A stretch of 64,000 nt of DNA from DAMBHY01 sp032068765 (GTDB taxonomy: Bacteria > Bacteroidota > Bacteroidia > Bacteroidales > Dysgonomonadaceae). Below, piece by piece: positions 54,367-63,376 of the stretch; the stretch's first letter is position 1, and each line of letters starts with the position of its first letter. Below the pieces are notes generated by a model that had not been told where the DNA came from, ran no database searches, and worked only from the letters and a program-made list of their open reading frames with translations. The stretch lies in the NCBI GenBank assembly GCA_032068765.1, contig DAMBHY010000008.1, positions 42,715-106,714 of the forward strand, read 5' to 3'. A program made the position numbers and the translations under genes.

Positions 54367-54666
54367 TCAATTGTTTATATACGAATCTACCTTGTCGATA
54401 AGACTTCTTATTTTGTCTTCCATAGGTTTCGTATCGTTTTTTTCTCTAAGAGAAAAATCTTGTACCAATATCTGTATTGCCGCCATTACTACAAAATCCT
54501 GAGCTATCAAGCCAGAATTAGTATCATACGTCATACGATATTGATTAATCCGCTGATTAATTGTTTTTTCGGCATTTCTAAATGCCTCTTCTTGTGACGG
54601 ATCTATTTTCAAAGGATAGGGCCTTCCGTCAATATTTAATGTTAATGATAATTTTTTGTCAGCCAT
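54367..54666 (-). CDS. zapA: Cell division protein ZapA
   Basis: ZapA bundles FtsZ filaments at the division site. The 99-residue protein starts MADKKLSLTLNIDGRPYPLK and continues with FRNAEKTINQRINQYR and AAIQILVQDFSLRE, matching the globular head and coiled-coil stalk of the family. It follows the 97-residue coiled-coil gene by 21 bp. Confidence 0.9.
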   Translation of the reverse strand: MADKKLSLTLNIDGRPYPLKIDPSQEEAFRNAEKTINQRINQYRMTYDTNSGLIAQDFVVMAAIQILVQDFSLREKNDTKPMEDKIRSLIDKVDSYINN

Positions 54667-54687
54667 TGCACAAACCTCCTTCCGACG

Positions 54688-54981
54688 TTAACCTTTCAGC
54701 AAATTTATGCATTTGTCCACTTCTCGCACCATTTTTGATAATTTGATTTTTGCGTTTTCCACATCTACCGACGCCGCGGTTATGGTACGTGCTATCTTCA
54801 AATTATTGTATTTTGTTTCCAAATCATGAAGTTCTGTTTGAGAATTCTTTAGTAATGATTTAGTATGTTCTAATTCTTTATTTAGTTGAAAGTTTTCTTT
54901 TGCATAAGAATCACATCTATCAATCATTTGCTTGATGCGCACTTCCAATTCAATCAAAAGACTTTCTCTCTCTTCCGTCAT
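54688..54981 (-). CDS. Coiled-coil protein paired with ZapA
   Basis: A 97-residue protein, nearly all predicted helix with heptad-like Leu/Lys/Glu (LLIELEVRIKQMIDRCDSYA, ELEHTKSLLKNSQTELHDLE). A longer frame to 55119 reads through a promoter-like region, so the Met at 54981 (MTEERESL) is chosen. It lies 20 nt after a -7 box. The pairing with zapA is common in Bacteroidetes, and the arrangement suggests a ZapB-like role in the divisome (inference). Confidence 0.75.
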   Translation of the reverse strand: MTEERESLLIELEVRIKQMIDRCDSYAKENFQLNKELEHTKSLLKNSQTELHDLETKYNNLKIARTITAASVDVENAKIKLSKMVREVDKCINLLKG

Positions 54982-55000
54982 GTGAAAACAAAAATTCACA

Positions 55001-55008
55001 CAAATATA
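55001..55008 (-). promoter_or_regulatory. Putative -7 box of the coiled-coil/zapA operon
   Basis: Minus-strand TATATTTG matches TAnnTTTG, 19 nt upstream of the start at 54981, and confirms that start. Confidence 0.5.
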
Positions 55009-55103
55009 CGAATTGAACGTTAGTTTGACAACAATTTTCCACCTTATTTTATTATCGCTTATCAATTTAGCTATTTCAGATTCAATAATCAGTAATAAAT
55101 ACT

Positions 55104-55111
55104 TATTTTTG
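55104..55111 (+). promoter_or_regulatory. Putative -7 box of the B3/B4-domain gene
   Basis: TATTTTTG matches TAnnTTTG, 21 nt upstream of the ATG at 55133. Confidence 0.5.
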
Positions 55112-55132
55112 AAACGCAAAAAATAGAAGAAA

Positions 55133-55795
55133 ATGAATGTCCAAATTAGAGAGGAAATAAAGAACGTTTGTCCTAAGATATGTTTAGGGATAATAATCTG
55201 CGAAGTTGAGAATTCAACGTTTAGTTCCGGACTGTGGGAGGAAATTGATACTTACGCGGAATTTTTCAGACAACAATTCACTATAGAAGAAATAAAAAAC
55301 CGTCCGCCAATTCACGCTACACGAGAAGTATATAAGAAGTTGGGGAAAGACCCAAACAGATATCGTCCGTCCGCTGAAGCATTAAGCAGAAGAATTACCA
55401 AAGGAATGAAATTATACCAGATTGACACTCTGGTAGATCTAATCAACTTAGTTTCTCTAAAAACGGGATATTCCATCGGAGGTTTTGATTTTGGAAAAAT
55501 ACAAGGACAAACATTAACGCTGGGCGTGGGTCAGAAAGATGAAATATTCAATGCGATCGGACGCGGCATACTGAATATTGAAGGGCTGCCGGTATATCGC
55601 GACGCCGTAGGCGGGATAGGCACACCGACCAGCGATGAAGAAAGAACAAAAATCAGTTCAACTACCAGTCATTTGCTTATGATTATTAATGGTTATTCGG
55701 GAAACGAAGGCTTGCAGGAGGCGGTCAGCTTTTCCGAAGAATTGTTAAGGAAATATGCTCATGCAAAAAATATTATAGTACAATATATTTCGTAA
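55133..55795 (+). CDS. B3/B4 tRNA-synthetase-like domain protein
   Basis: A 220-residue stand-alone version of the B3/B4 domain of phenylalanyl-tRNA synthetase beta subunit. Characteristic stretches are KLGKDPNRYRPSAEALSRRI, LVDLINLVSLKTGYSIGGFD and the C-terminal SSTTSHLLMIINGY. In PheT the B3/B4 domain edits Tyr-tRNA(Phe); free-standing homologues may edit or simply bind amino acids. No catalytic role is proven. It is convergent with the rRNA methyltransferase gene, 2 bp apart. Confidence 0.85.
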   Translation: MNVQIREEIKNVCPKICLGIIICEVENSTFSSGLWEEIDTYAEFFRQQFTIEEIKNRPPIHATREVYKKLGKDPNRYRPSAEALSRRITKGMKLYQIDTLVDLINLVSLKTGYSIGGFDFGKIQGQTLTLGVGQKDEIFNAIGRGILNIEGLPVYRDAVGGIGTPTSDEERTKISSTTSHLLMIINGYSGNEGLQEAVSFSEELLRKYAHAKNIIVQYIS

Positions 55796-55797
55796 AG

Positions 55798-57180
55798 TTA
55801 TTCAAAAAGTATCGCAGGGTTTTCAGGATTATATCCGCTGCGAATCCGCCACTCTTTAGGATAAAGATTGTTGGCACGATTACCTAAATTTTTCACAAAA
55901 CCAAGAGGAATAGTTTTATACGTAACCAATACAAAACCGGCTGGTGCGTCATCCAACGATATTGCTTCGCATCGAAGATAGGACAATGCCTGTTGGTAAG
56001 TCAATTCTGCGCGAGGAAAAGCATCAATCGCTAGATTTACGCTCATTGCCAGTTGGTGCGCGGGGATAAAATTCTTTCCTTTGTATTCTCCCAATTTAAC
56101 GCCTGATAATAATGTTTTCAAACTCGACTCTAATTGTAAAATTTCATTCCCCCATACCACAGGCACTGCGGTCAAAATATTATCTTTTTGTGTGAAAATG
56201 AAATTCTCCGGATTTTGAAGTAATGATGCAGAAGAAGATGAATCTTTTACCAAGTCTTTACGTTTTTGGCTTTTTGAAAAAAATTTATTGAAAGTAATTT
56301 CACTATCATTTTTTCTTAAAACCGATACAAACAAGCCTTCTCCTTTGGTTTTATGCGGGAGGAACCGATATGCTATAACACCATTTTGTAACGATGGAGC
56401 TATACCCCACCCGCTCAGCACTTCTATCTCCACAAACTCCGCACCCAGTTCATCGGCAATCCAAGCGGCATTTTCTTCATTTTCTTCAACATTGTATGTG
56501 CAGGTACTATAAATAAGATATCCACCAGGCTTCAAAGAATCCCATACACTCCCTAGAATATCACGCTGCCTTGCACAACACATTTTCACGTTGGCGGGCG
56601 ACCATTCTCTAACTGCCACTTCATCTTTGCGAAACATACCTTCGCCTGAACAAGGAGCATCCACCAAAATTAGATCAAAAAAGTTAGGAAGTTTTTCAAA
56701 ATCATTCAGTGCATTGTTTGTTACTACAGAATTTGGATGACCGAATTTAGTCATATTTTCCGCCAACACATTCGCACGCGAACGAACAATCTCATTGCTC
56801 ACAAGCAAACTACCTTCGGGAAGCGCGGACAAAATACTTATGGATTTTCCTCCCGGAGCGGCACATGAATCGAGACATACGGAAGGCTCATGTATCAACT
56901 CACGGACAATATATTCCACGAACATGGATGATGCTTCCTGCACATAATAATATCCCGCTTGAAAAAGCGGATCAAAAGTGAACGCAGGACGGTTTTCCAA
57001 ATAATACCCGTGTTGTGACCAAGGGACTTGTTCCAAATTATCATCAGTCACACATTTATGTTTGAAAGGATTGAATCGAATGCTTACGGGCGCATCTTCA
57101 GTGATGGCCGCAAGGAAAGGTTGCATTTCTTTTAAAAGCAATGGTTGCATCGATGAAATAAATTCTGCGGGCAATGCCAT
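55798..57180 (-). CDS. rRNA cytosine-C5 methyltransferase (NOL1/NOP2/Sun, RsmF-like)
   Basis: A SAM-dependent enzyme methylating C5 of a cytosine in rRNA, related to RsmF. The Met at 57180 (MALPAEFI) gives 460 aa; upstream codons of the same frame look like leader sequence and a -7 box lies at 57229-57236. SAM motif DSCAAPGGKS, the catalytic PCSGEGMFRKD and the second Cys motif YSTCTYNVEENEE are complete. The C-terminal RsmF-type domains follow (about 300-460). The exact position modified is unknown. Confidence 0.92.
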   Translation of the reverse strand: MALPAEFISSMQPLLLKEMQPFLAAITEDAPVSIRFNPFKHKCVTDDNLEQVPWSQHGYYLENRPAFTFDPLFQAGYYYVQEASSMFVEYIVRELIHEPSVCLDSCAAPGGKSISILSALPEGSLLVSNEIVRSRANVLAENMTKFGHPNSVVTNNALNDFEKLPNFFDLILVDAPCSGEGMFRKDEVAVREWSPANVKMCCARQRDILGSVWDSLKPGGYLIYSTCTYNVEENEENAAWIADELGAEFVEIEVLSGWGIAPSLQNGVIAYRFLPHKTKGEGLFVSVLRKNDSEITFNKFFSKSQKRKDLVKDSSSSASLLQNPENFIFTQKDNILTAVPVVWGNEILQLESSLKTLLSGVKLGEYKGKNFIPAHQLAMSVNLAIDAFPRAELTYQQALSYLRCEAISLDDAPAGFVLVTYKTIPLGFVKNLGNRANNLYPKEWRIRSGYNPENPAILFE

Positions 57181-57228
57181 ATTATTTTGTTGCTCAAATC
57201 CTCTTGTTAAGAATTTCTTATAAGAGAA

Positions 57229-57236
57229 CAAAGGTA
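57229..57236 (-). promoter_or_regulatory. Putative -7 box of the rRNA methyltransferase gene
   Basis: Minus-strand TACCTTTG matches TAnnTTTG, 48 nt upstream of the start at 57180. It overlaps the longer frame, which argues for the internal start. Confidence 0.5.
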
Positions 57237-57341
57237 ACATTTTATAGTAATATAGAACGGAGTAATCTTTTGTAGTAAAACATATTTTAAACCATAATCA
57301 AATCCAGTTGTTAGATTTTGAAATTAAAAACAAAACTAATT

Positions 57342-57824
57342 ATGAGACGTATCTTTTTTATTATCCCGGTTTTCTTACTATTTGCATTATCATGCAACGA
57401 AAAGAAAGAAAAAATAACGGCAAATCCTAAGGCTTCGGAATCAATTAAAACAGAAGTTTTAAAAGATACAATTAAGACATATCCTTTGCCTAAAAATTAT
57501 GAGTTAGTTGGTACAATGAAAACCAACATTGTTACTTATAAAGGCTTTCAAATGGGTGATTTAGCACATTGGAAATTTTATGACGAAAAAGGTGAATCTA
57601 TCGATATCAACGAGATTACTGACAAAAACAACGACTATAAATTTGTAGTGGATGCACAACCTGGTGAAGAATCAGAGGGAGGATACATTGTAAATCCCTA
57701 TTTAGTCAACAAGAAGTTTTATATCGTCTGGCGTACACTTCATCTCAAACACGAACCAAAAGATGAGATAGAAATGTATTATCAAGACTACAATCAGATT
57801 GTTGAGATAAAACAACTCGACTAA
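57342..57824 (+). CDS. Hypothetical lipoprotein
   Basis: A 160-residue protein whose Met at 57342 (MRRIFFIIPVFLLFALSC) begins a lipoprotein signal with lipobox LFALSC. The mature part starts with a Lys/Glu-rich linker followed by a small domain (GFQMGDLAHWKFYDEKGESI) I do not recognise. It stands between divergent promoters with its own short transcript. Function unknown. Confidence 0.7.
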   Translation: MRRIFFIIPVFLLFALSCNEKKEKITANPKASESIKTEVLKDTIKTYPLPKNYELVGTMKTNIVTYKGFQMGDLAHWKFYDEKGESIDINEITDKNNDYKFVVDAQPGEESEGGYIVNPYLVNKKFYIVWRTLHLKHEPKDEIEMYYQDYNQIVEIKQLD

Positions 57825-57889
57825 TGCAAGTTTGTGTATTAATTTTCATTTTAGCAGTGTAGAGTAAGCTATGTTACTTCATTAACGTC

Positions 57890-57897
57890 TATCTTTG
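57890..57897 (+). promoter_or_regulatory. Putative -7 box of the EamA transporter gene
   Basis: TATCTTTG matches TAnnTTTG exactly, 20 nt upstream of the GTG start at 57918. Confidence 0.55.
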
Positions 57898-57917
57898 CAC
57901 AAAAAAATTGCAAGAAA

Positions 57918-58841
57918 GTGAAAAAAGCCATTCTGTATGCGCTTGCAGCATCATTTCTTTGGTCTATCGTTTCCCCGTTCATCAAAATAGGTCTAAGTTA
58001 CGATTTTGAACCCCTCAATTTCGCCGGAATACGATTCACGCTCGTTGGAATAATTCTACTTATTTACTCAGGCGGAAAATTTGACTGGTCTCAAATTTAT
58101 CGCCATCGTAAACTTTATCTCATCCTCATTCTCTTAAATATATTTTTAGGATACGCTACTTTCTATTTAGGGATGAATTTAGTTAGAGCAGATATTGCTT
58201 CTATTGTCATAGGTATCAATCCGTTGATTAACGTATTTATGGCGCATTTCATTGCAAAAAACGACAAACTCGATGGGTATAAGATCCTGAGTATGATTGT
58301 AGCTTTGATAGGACTTCTGCTTATTATTGGTATGGGAAATGAAGGAAAACCGCTTGAATGGAAAGCTATTGGCGGAATCGGGCTCATTCTCACTAGCATT
58401 ATTTTACAGGCATATTCCACCATACGATTATCAGAAGAAGAAGGGGAAATTCCTCCTATTTTTATGAATGGCGTTCAAATGTTCTTTGGCGGCAGTATGC
58501 TGTATTTGAGCGGATTGTTGTTTGAAGGATATTGTCCTTTTTTCGACAAACCCGCCCTGTTCTATTTATCTTTAGGAGTGTTGGTATTTGTTTCTACATT
58601 CGCTTTCAGCTTTTGGTTTATCGCGCTGCGTGAAAACAATGCCAAAGTGAGTGACCTCAATATGACCAAACTTATCAGTCCAATCGTAGGTTCCATTCTA
58701 AGCTGGATATTATTGGCAAATGAATCACCTAATGCCCCAACTGTAAGTGGCATGCTGATTGTCATTCTCGCACTACTCATCTATTTCAAAGGGAAACAAA
58801 TAATGTCTTCAATTTCCATAAAAAAAAATTCACAGAAATAA
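57918..58841 (+). CDS. EamA-family (DMT) transporter
   Basis: A 307-residue inner-membrane protein with ten predicted helices in two EamA repeats (about 5-135 and 150-295). Members export amino acids, metabolites or nucleotide sugars; the substrate is unknown. The start is a GTG (VKKAILYALAASFLWS in the codon sense), chosen because it is just 20 nt after the -7 box and begins the first helix. The next gene has its own promoter. Confidence 0.87.
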   Translation: MKKAILYALAASFLWSIVSPFIKIGLSYDFEPLNFAGIRFTLVGIILLIYSGGKFDWSQIYRHRKLYLILILLNIFLGYATFYLGMNLVRADIASIVIGINPLINVFMAHFIAKNDKLDGYKILSMIVALIGLLLIIGMGNEGKPLEWKAIGGIGLILTSIILQAYSTIRLSEEEGEIPPIFMNGVQMFFGGSMLYLSGLLFEGYCPFFDKPALFYLSLGVLVFVSTFAFSFWFIALRENNAKVSDLNMTKLISPIVGSILSWILLANESPNAPTVSGMLIVILALLIYFKGKQIMSSISIKKNSQK

Positions 58842-58844
58842 TTT

Positions 58845-58852
58845 TATCTTTG
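58845..58852 (+). promoter_or_regulatory. Putative -7 box of the Nudix hydrolase gene
   Basis: TATCTTTG matches TAnnTTTG exactly, 22 nt upstream of the ATG at 58875. It is only 3 bp after the EamA stop. Confidence 0.55.
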
Positions 58853-58874
58853 TGTATCCTAATTTAAACACGTT

Positions 58875-59441
58875 ATGAATTTATCTTCCAATTCACCCAA
58901 ACCCTGGGAAGTTCTCGAAAGCGAATATCTGCACCGCGAACCGTGGCTTACAGTACGCCGCGAAAAACTGAAAATGCCTGATGGACGGATTGTTCCAAAC
59001 TATTATATTTTAGATTATGATAATTGGATAAATATCATAGCAACAACCAAAGACGGCAAATTTGTAATGGTGGAGCAATACCGCCATGGTATTGAAAAAG
59101 TATGTATGGAAATTTGTGCAGGAGTGGTGGAAAAATCTGATACATCCTTATTGGAAGCAGCAAAGCGTGAACTTTTGGAGGAAACAGGGTATGGCAACGG
59201 TACTTGGACTGAGTTTATGAAACTCTCTCCTAACGCCAGCGCGTGCAGCAACTATTCTACCTGTTTTTTGGCAAAAGATGTAGAGTTGGTATCCGACCAT
59301 CAAACACTGGATGATTCCGAAGATTTGGCAGTGCATCTTTTCACTTACGATGAAATAAAAAAGATGTTGCTGAATGGAGAGATTCTTCAGGCTACAATGG
59401 CTGCGCCGCTTTGGAAATATATTTACGAAAACGAAAAATAA
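58875..59441 (+). CDS. Nudix hydrolase, ADP-ribose pyrophosphatase-like
   Basis: A 188-residue Nudix protein. The box Gx5Ex7REUxEExGU is complete in the segment GVVEKSDTSLLEAAKRELLE followed by ETGY, so the catalytic metal site is intact. The N-terminal WLTVRREKLKMPDGRIV is the dimerisation beta-sheet of ADP-ribose/NDP-sugar hydrolases. Substrate is probably ADP-ribose or a related NDP-sugar. It precedes the rhomboid gene by 3 bp. Confidence 0.9.
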   Translation: MNLSSNSPKPWEVLESEYLHREPWLTVRREKLKMPDGRIVPNYYILDYDNWINIIATTKDGKFVMVEQYRHGIEKVCMEICAGVVEKSDTSLLEAAKRELLEETGYGNGTWTEFMKLSPNASACSNYSTCFLAKDVELVSDHQTLDDSEDLAVHLFTYDEIKKMLLNGEILQATMAAPLWKYIYENEK

Positions 59442-59444
59442 AAT

Positions 59445-60104
59445 ATGATGATTACAATAGCTATCATTATTATTACTTCACTCATTTCTATTTCCGCATT
59501 CAATAATGGCGATTTAGCGAATAAATTAATTTTCTATCCCCCAGCGGTAACTAAAGGTGAATGGCAACGGTTTTTTACGTATGGAGTACTCCATGCAGAT
59601 TTCATGCATCTGATCTTCAATATGTTCACTCTATATCTTTTTGGAAACTATGTGGAAGGTGTAATGAAAAATAGCTTAGGAGTTCCAATGGGAAGCATTT
59701 TGTATATTTTAATGTATGTCTCAGCCTTATTTTTTTCCATTTATCCCACTTATTTGCAACACAAACACGACACATCCTATCGTGGTCTTGGCGCATCAGG
59801 TGCCGTTTCGGCAGTAGTTTTTGCTTATGTCATTTTCAATCCAATGAGTTTTATGGGCATCATGTTCATTCCTATCTGGATGCCGGCAATTCTGTTTGCT
59901 ATTCTCTTTATTTTGATTTCCGTGATGCTCGAAAAAAAGCAAGCCGGAGGGATTAACCATCTGGCACACATTGCTGGAGGTATTTACGGGATGATTTTTA
60001 TTGTGGCTGCTTTTGCATTTTTCGGAGGCACTAATCTTTTGTCACATTTTATTGAACAGATACAGATAAATTCTATAAGTGATATCATTCGTTTTGGATA
60101 CTAA
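59445..60104 (+). CDS. Rhomboid family intramembrane serine protease
   Basis: A 219-residue polytopic protein with about six helices. Catalytic Ser is in GLGASGAVSAVVF and catalytic His in NHLAHIAGGIYG. The N-terminal motif HADFMHLIFNMFTLYLFG (His/Asn stabilising residues) is typical, so proteolysis within membranes is likely. No substrate can be named. It is probably co-transcribed with the Nudix gene. Confidence 0.92.
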   Translation: MMITIAIIIITSLISISAFNNGDLANKLIFYPPAVTKGEWQRFFTYGVLHADFMHLIFNMFTLYLFGNYVEGVMKNSLGVPMGSILYILMYVSALFFSIYPTYLQHKHDTSYRGLGASGAVSAVVFAYVIFNPMSFMGIMFIPIWMPAILFAILFILISVMLEKKQAGGINHLAHIAGGIYGMIFIVAAFAFFGGTNLLSHFIEQIQINSISDIIRFGY

Positions 60105-60213
60105 TTAAACTGAAAGTCTGCTACAATCAGCGAAATCTGCGGGGAAAAGTTTTCTCATCTACTTGTTCACTTGTTACTATATTTACTTGTTCACTCGTCT
60201 ACTCCAAAATTTT

Positions 60214-60221
60214 TAACTTTG
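60214..60221 (+). promoter_or_regulatory. Putative -7 box of the RsmI-like gene
   Basis: TAACTTTG matches TAnnTTTG but ends only 7 nt before the ATG at 60229, so transcription would start at or beside the start codon. The transcript may be leaderless. Confidence 0.5.
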
Positions 60222-60228
60222 TACACAA

Positions 60229-60951
60229 ATGAAGGAGATTAATCAAAATAAACCACAACTTTACCTCATCCCCGTTACGCTGGGTGATAGTTCACACGAA
60301 AGGGTGCTCCCTACGTATAATAAAGAAATTATCCGTTCATTAAAATATTTTATTGTTGAGAATATACGTTCAGCAAGAAGATTCCTGAAAAAATGCCACC
60401 CTTCCATAGATATTGATTCACTGACTTTTTACGAACTCAACAAACATACCGACCGCACACAACTGACTTCGTATCTTGAACCGATAAAAAATGGCGAAAG
60501 CATAGGCATTATCTCCGAAGCGGGATGTCCCGCTATTGCTGACCCAGGAGCAGATGTTGTTGCATTAGCACAGGAAAATAATTTTTCTGTTGTCCCATTA
60601 GTTGGACCATCCTCTTTGCTGATGGCATTGATGGGATCGGGTTTCAATGGACAAAGTTTTGCTTTTCATGGATATTTACCAATTGACACTGGAGAAAGAT
60701 CAAAGAAATTGAAGCAATTGGAATCCAGAATCTATTCAGAGAAACAAACCCAATTATTTATCGAAACACCATATCGAAATCAAAAACTTGCAGAAGAAAT
60801 TCTTCAAATATGCAAACCCCAAACAAGACTTTGCATTGCAATGGATATTTCTCTGGAAAATGAATATATCGTTACCAAAAACATCCATTCATGGAAGGGA
60901 AAACTGCCCGATATGCAGAAAAGACCGTGTGTTTTTCTCCTTTATCAATAA
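60229..60951 (+). CDS. RsmI-like SAM-dependent methyltransferase (tetrapyrrole methylase fold)
   Basis: A 240-residue protein of the RsmI branch (16S rRNA 2'-O-methylation of C1402). LYLIPVTLGDS and the SAM segment IISEAGCPAIADPGADVVAL with VVPLVGPSSLLMALMGSGF match RsmI. Bacteroidetes often have two paralogues; this shorter one could have a different RNA target. It heads a pair with murB (13-bp gap). Confidence 0.85.
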   Translation: MKEINQNKPQLYLIPVTLGDSSHERVLPTYNKEIIRSLKYFIVENIRSARRFLKKCHPSIDIDSLTFYELNKHTDRTQLTSYLEPIKNGESIGIISEAGCPAIADPGADVVALAQENNFSVVPLVGPSSLLMALMGSGFNGQSFAFHGYLPIDTGERSKKLKQLESRIYSEKQTQLFIETPYRNQKLAEEILQICKPQTRLCIAMDISLENEYIVTKNIHSWKGKLPDMQKRPCVFLLYQ

Positions 60952-60964
60952 AAGAACTCTTTAG

Positions 60965-61963
60965 ATGACAATAAAAAGAAACATATCACTCCAATCTTAC
61001 AATTCGTTTCGAACAGAAGCAAATGCATCCTATTTCTGCGAACCTGATAGCGTTGACACCCTTTTGAATATTTTAATATCAAATCCGAGTCTTCCAAAAT
61101 TAATTCTCGGTGGTGGTTACAATATCTTTTTCACAAAAGATTATGAAGGACTAGTTATAAAGTCGGCTATGAAAGGGATTGCAATCATCGAAGAAGACAC
61201 CGAGCATGTAATCATAGAAGTGCAATCCGGCGAAGACTGGGATGGATTGGTTGGATATTGTGTGAGTCATCATTATGCCGGACTTGAAAATCTTTCGATT
61301 ATTCCAGGAAATGTAGGAGCATCACCTTTTCAAAATATTGGAGCATATGGTTCAGAAGTGAAAGACTGCATCGAAAAGGTAAATGTAATTAATATGGAAA
61401 CGCTCCAAAAGGAGTCTTTTACCAAATACGAATGTCAGTTCGGTTATCGTGACAGCATTTTCAAACGTACGCGCAAATATATCATCACTTCGGTCATTTT
61501 TCGTCTAAACAAGCATTTTGTTTACAATGACCGCTACGCGGATGTGAGAGCGGAATTGCGCGACAATCCATCGCCTACCCTTTCGCAAGTTCGCGAAGCC
61601 ATTATCCGTATACGAACACGAAAACTCCCAGACCCTCAAATATTACCTAATGCCGGAAGTTTCTTTAAAAATCCCATCCTTACATCCGAAGAAAAAGAAA
61701 ACTTAATGCAAATTATACCTGATGCTCCAATTTTCACCTTTGGAGAAAACCTTTTCAAAACATCCGCGGCCTATCTTATTGATCAAGCAGGATGGAAAGG
61801 CAAAAGAATTGGTAATGTCGGCATAAGTGATATGCACGCTTTGATTGTTGTAAATTACGGAACAAAAAAAGGTAGTGACATTAATCAGTTTATGAAGCAA
61901 GTTCAGAAAGATGTTAAAGGAAAATATGGTATTTTTCTTGAGCCGGAAGTTCAGATTGAATGA
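60965..61963 (+). CDS. murB: UDP-N-acetylenolpyruvoylglucosamine reductase
   Basis: MurB reduces UDP-GlcNAc-enolpyruvate to UDP-MurNAc with NADPH, using FAD. The 332-residue protein has the FAD loop LILGGGYNIFFT, the SIIPGNVGASPFQNIGAYG stretch and NAGSFFKNP, which carries the catalytic Ser. It is a type I enzyme. It is separated by 73 bp from murA, which makes its substrate. Confidence 0.96.
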   Translation: MTIKRNISLQSYNSFRTEANASYFCEPDSVDTLLNILISNPSLPKLILGGGYNIFFTKDYEGLVIKSAMKGIAIIEEDTEHVIIEVQSGEDWDGLVGYCVSHHYAGLENLSIIPGNVGASPFQNIGAYGSEVKDCIEKVNVINMETLQKESFTKYECQFGYRDSIFKRTRKYIITSVIFRLNKHFVYNDRYADVRAELRDNPSPTLSQVREAIIRIRTRKLPDPQILPNAGSFFKNPILTSEEKENLMQIIPDAPIFTFGENLFKTSAAYLIDQAGWKGKRIGNVGISDMHALIVVNYGTKKGSDINQFMKQVQKDVKGKYGIFLEPEVQIE

Positions 61964-62036
61964 AGGATAAAAGATGTTGTATCGTTATCATTTTCATTCT
62001 TAAATATAAATAATAGAATCGTAAATCCAAAATATT

Positions 62037-63341
62037 ATGTCCTCATTTATCATCGATGGCGGTCACCGCATGAAAGGCCAAATTATTCCACAAGGAGCAA
62101 AGAACGAAGCATTACAAGTCATTTGTGCTACGTTACTTACCGAAGAAGAAGTGATCATAGAGAATATCCCCGATATCCTGGATGTGAATAATCTTATATT
62201 TCTGTTGCAGGATTTAGGCGTGGAAGTGAACAAACGGGGCGAAGACACCTGGTCGTTTCGTGCAAAGAATATAAATGTGGATTTTGCCAAAACCCAACAA
62301 TATCTGGATAAAAGCGCAGCATTGCGTGGTTCAGTCATGCTTATTGGTCCGATGCTCGCACGTTTTGGAAATGCTACCATTGCCAAGCCAGGAGGAGATA
62401 AAATCGGTCGCCGCCGTTTAGATACACACTTTAACGCGATTATGAAACTGGGAGCTGAAATGATTTACGACAAAGAGAATGCCGTTTATTGTCTTTCATC
62501 CGAAAAACTCGAAGGACAATATATTCTTTTGGAAGAAGCATCCGTTACCGGAACTGCCAACCTGCTAATGGCCGCAGTGATGGCGGAAGGAGAGACTACC
62601 ATATTCAATGCCGCATGTGAACCTTACCTCGAACAGTTAAGTAAAATGCTGGTAAGTATGGGTGCGCAGATTGAAGGGATAGGCTCCAACCGATTAATCG
62701 TAAAAGGTGTTGCCCGCCTTGGAGGATGTCGACACCGATTATTACCCGACATGATTGAAGTAGGTAGTTTTATTGGAATGGCAGCAATGACCGAATCCGA
62801 AATCACTATCAAAAACACATCGGTAATGAATTTGGGAATTATCCCAGAAAGTTTTCGCCGATTGGGAATTACGGTGAATCAACAGGGTGACGACCTTTAC
62901 ATCCCAGCACAAGAACATTACACCATCGAATCTTTTATGGACGGTTCCATCCTCACCATTTCAGATGCTCCTTGGCCGGGTCTTACACCAGACTTGCTCA
63001 GTGTGATGCTGGTAGTGGCTACCAAAGCCAAAGGTTGCGTGCTTATTCATCAAAAGATGTTTGAAAGCCGACTGTTCTTCGTGGACAAACTGATAGATAT
63101 GGGCGCCCAGATTATACTTTGCGACCCTCACCGTGCAACGGTTATCGGTTTGGGCGAAAGATTTAAGTTACGTGCCATGAACATGACTTCTCCCGATATC
63201 CGTGCTGGTATTTCTTTACTTATTGCTGCCATGTGTGCAGAAGGCAAAAGCATCATCCACAACATAGATCAAATAGACCGTGGATACCAGAATATTGACG
63301 CGCGATTGAATGCTTTGGGTGCGAAGATTGAAAGATGCTAA
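62037..63341 (+). CDS. murA: UDP-N-acetylglucosamine 1-carboxyvinyltransferase with Asp in the active-site loop
   Basis: MurA transfers enolpyruvate from PEP to UDP-GlcNAc, the first committed step of peptidoglycan synthesis. The 434-residue protein keeps K22 and N23 (AKNEAL). In the loop that normally reads PGGC, this protein has PGGDKIGRRRLD with D121 at the position of E. coli Cys115. Asp at this site keeps the enzyme active but prevents covalent inhibition by fosfomycin, as known from Mycobacterium and Chlamydia MurA. Functional assignment is secure; resistance is a prediction. Confidence 0.97.
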   Translation: MSSFIIDGGHRMKGQIIPQGAKNEALQVICATLLTEEEVIIENIPDILDVNNLIFLLQDLGVEVNKRGEDTWSFRAKNINVDFAKTQQYLDKSAALRGSVMLIGPMLARFGNATIAKPGGDKIGRRRLDTHFNAIMKLGAEMIYDKENAVYCLSSEKLEGQYILLEEASVTGTANLLMAAVMAEGETTIFNAACEPYLEQLSKMLVSMGAQIEGIGSNRLIVKGVARLGGCRHRLLPDMIEVGSFIGMAAMTESEITIKNTSVMNLGIIPESFRRLGITVNQQGDDLYIPAQEHYTIESFMDGSILTISDAPWPGLTPDLLSVMLVVATKAKGCVLIHQKMFESRLFFVDKLIDMGAQIILCDPHRATVIGLGERFKLRAMNMTSPDIRAGISLLIAAMCAEGKSIIHNIDQIDRGYQNIDARLNALGAKIERC

Positions 63342-63348
63342 TATTAAA

Positions 63349-63376
63349 AGAAGCATCAGGTTTATCTGATGCTTCT
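63349..63376 (+). terminator. Terminator after murA
   Basis: AGAAGCATCAG pairs perfectly (11 bp) with CTGATGCTTCT over a 6-nt loop, 8 bp after the murA stop. The following T-tract is short (CTTTGATTTT). Confidence 0.75.
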
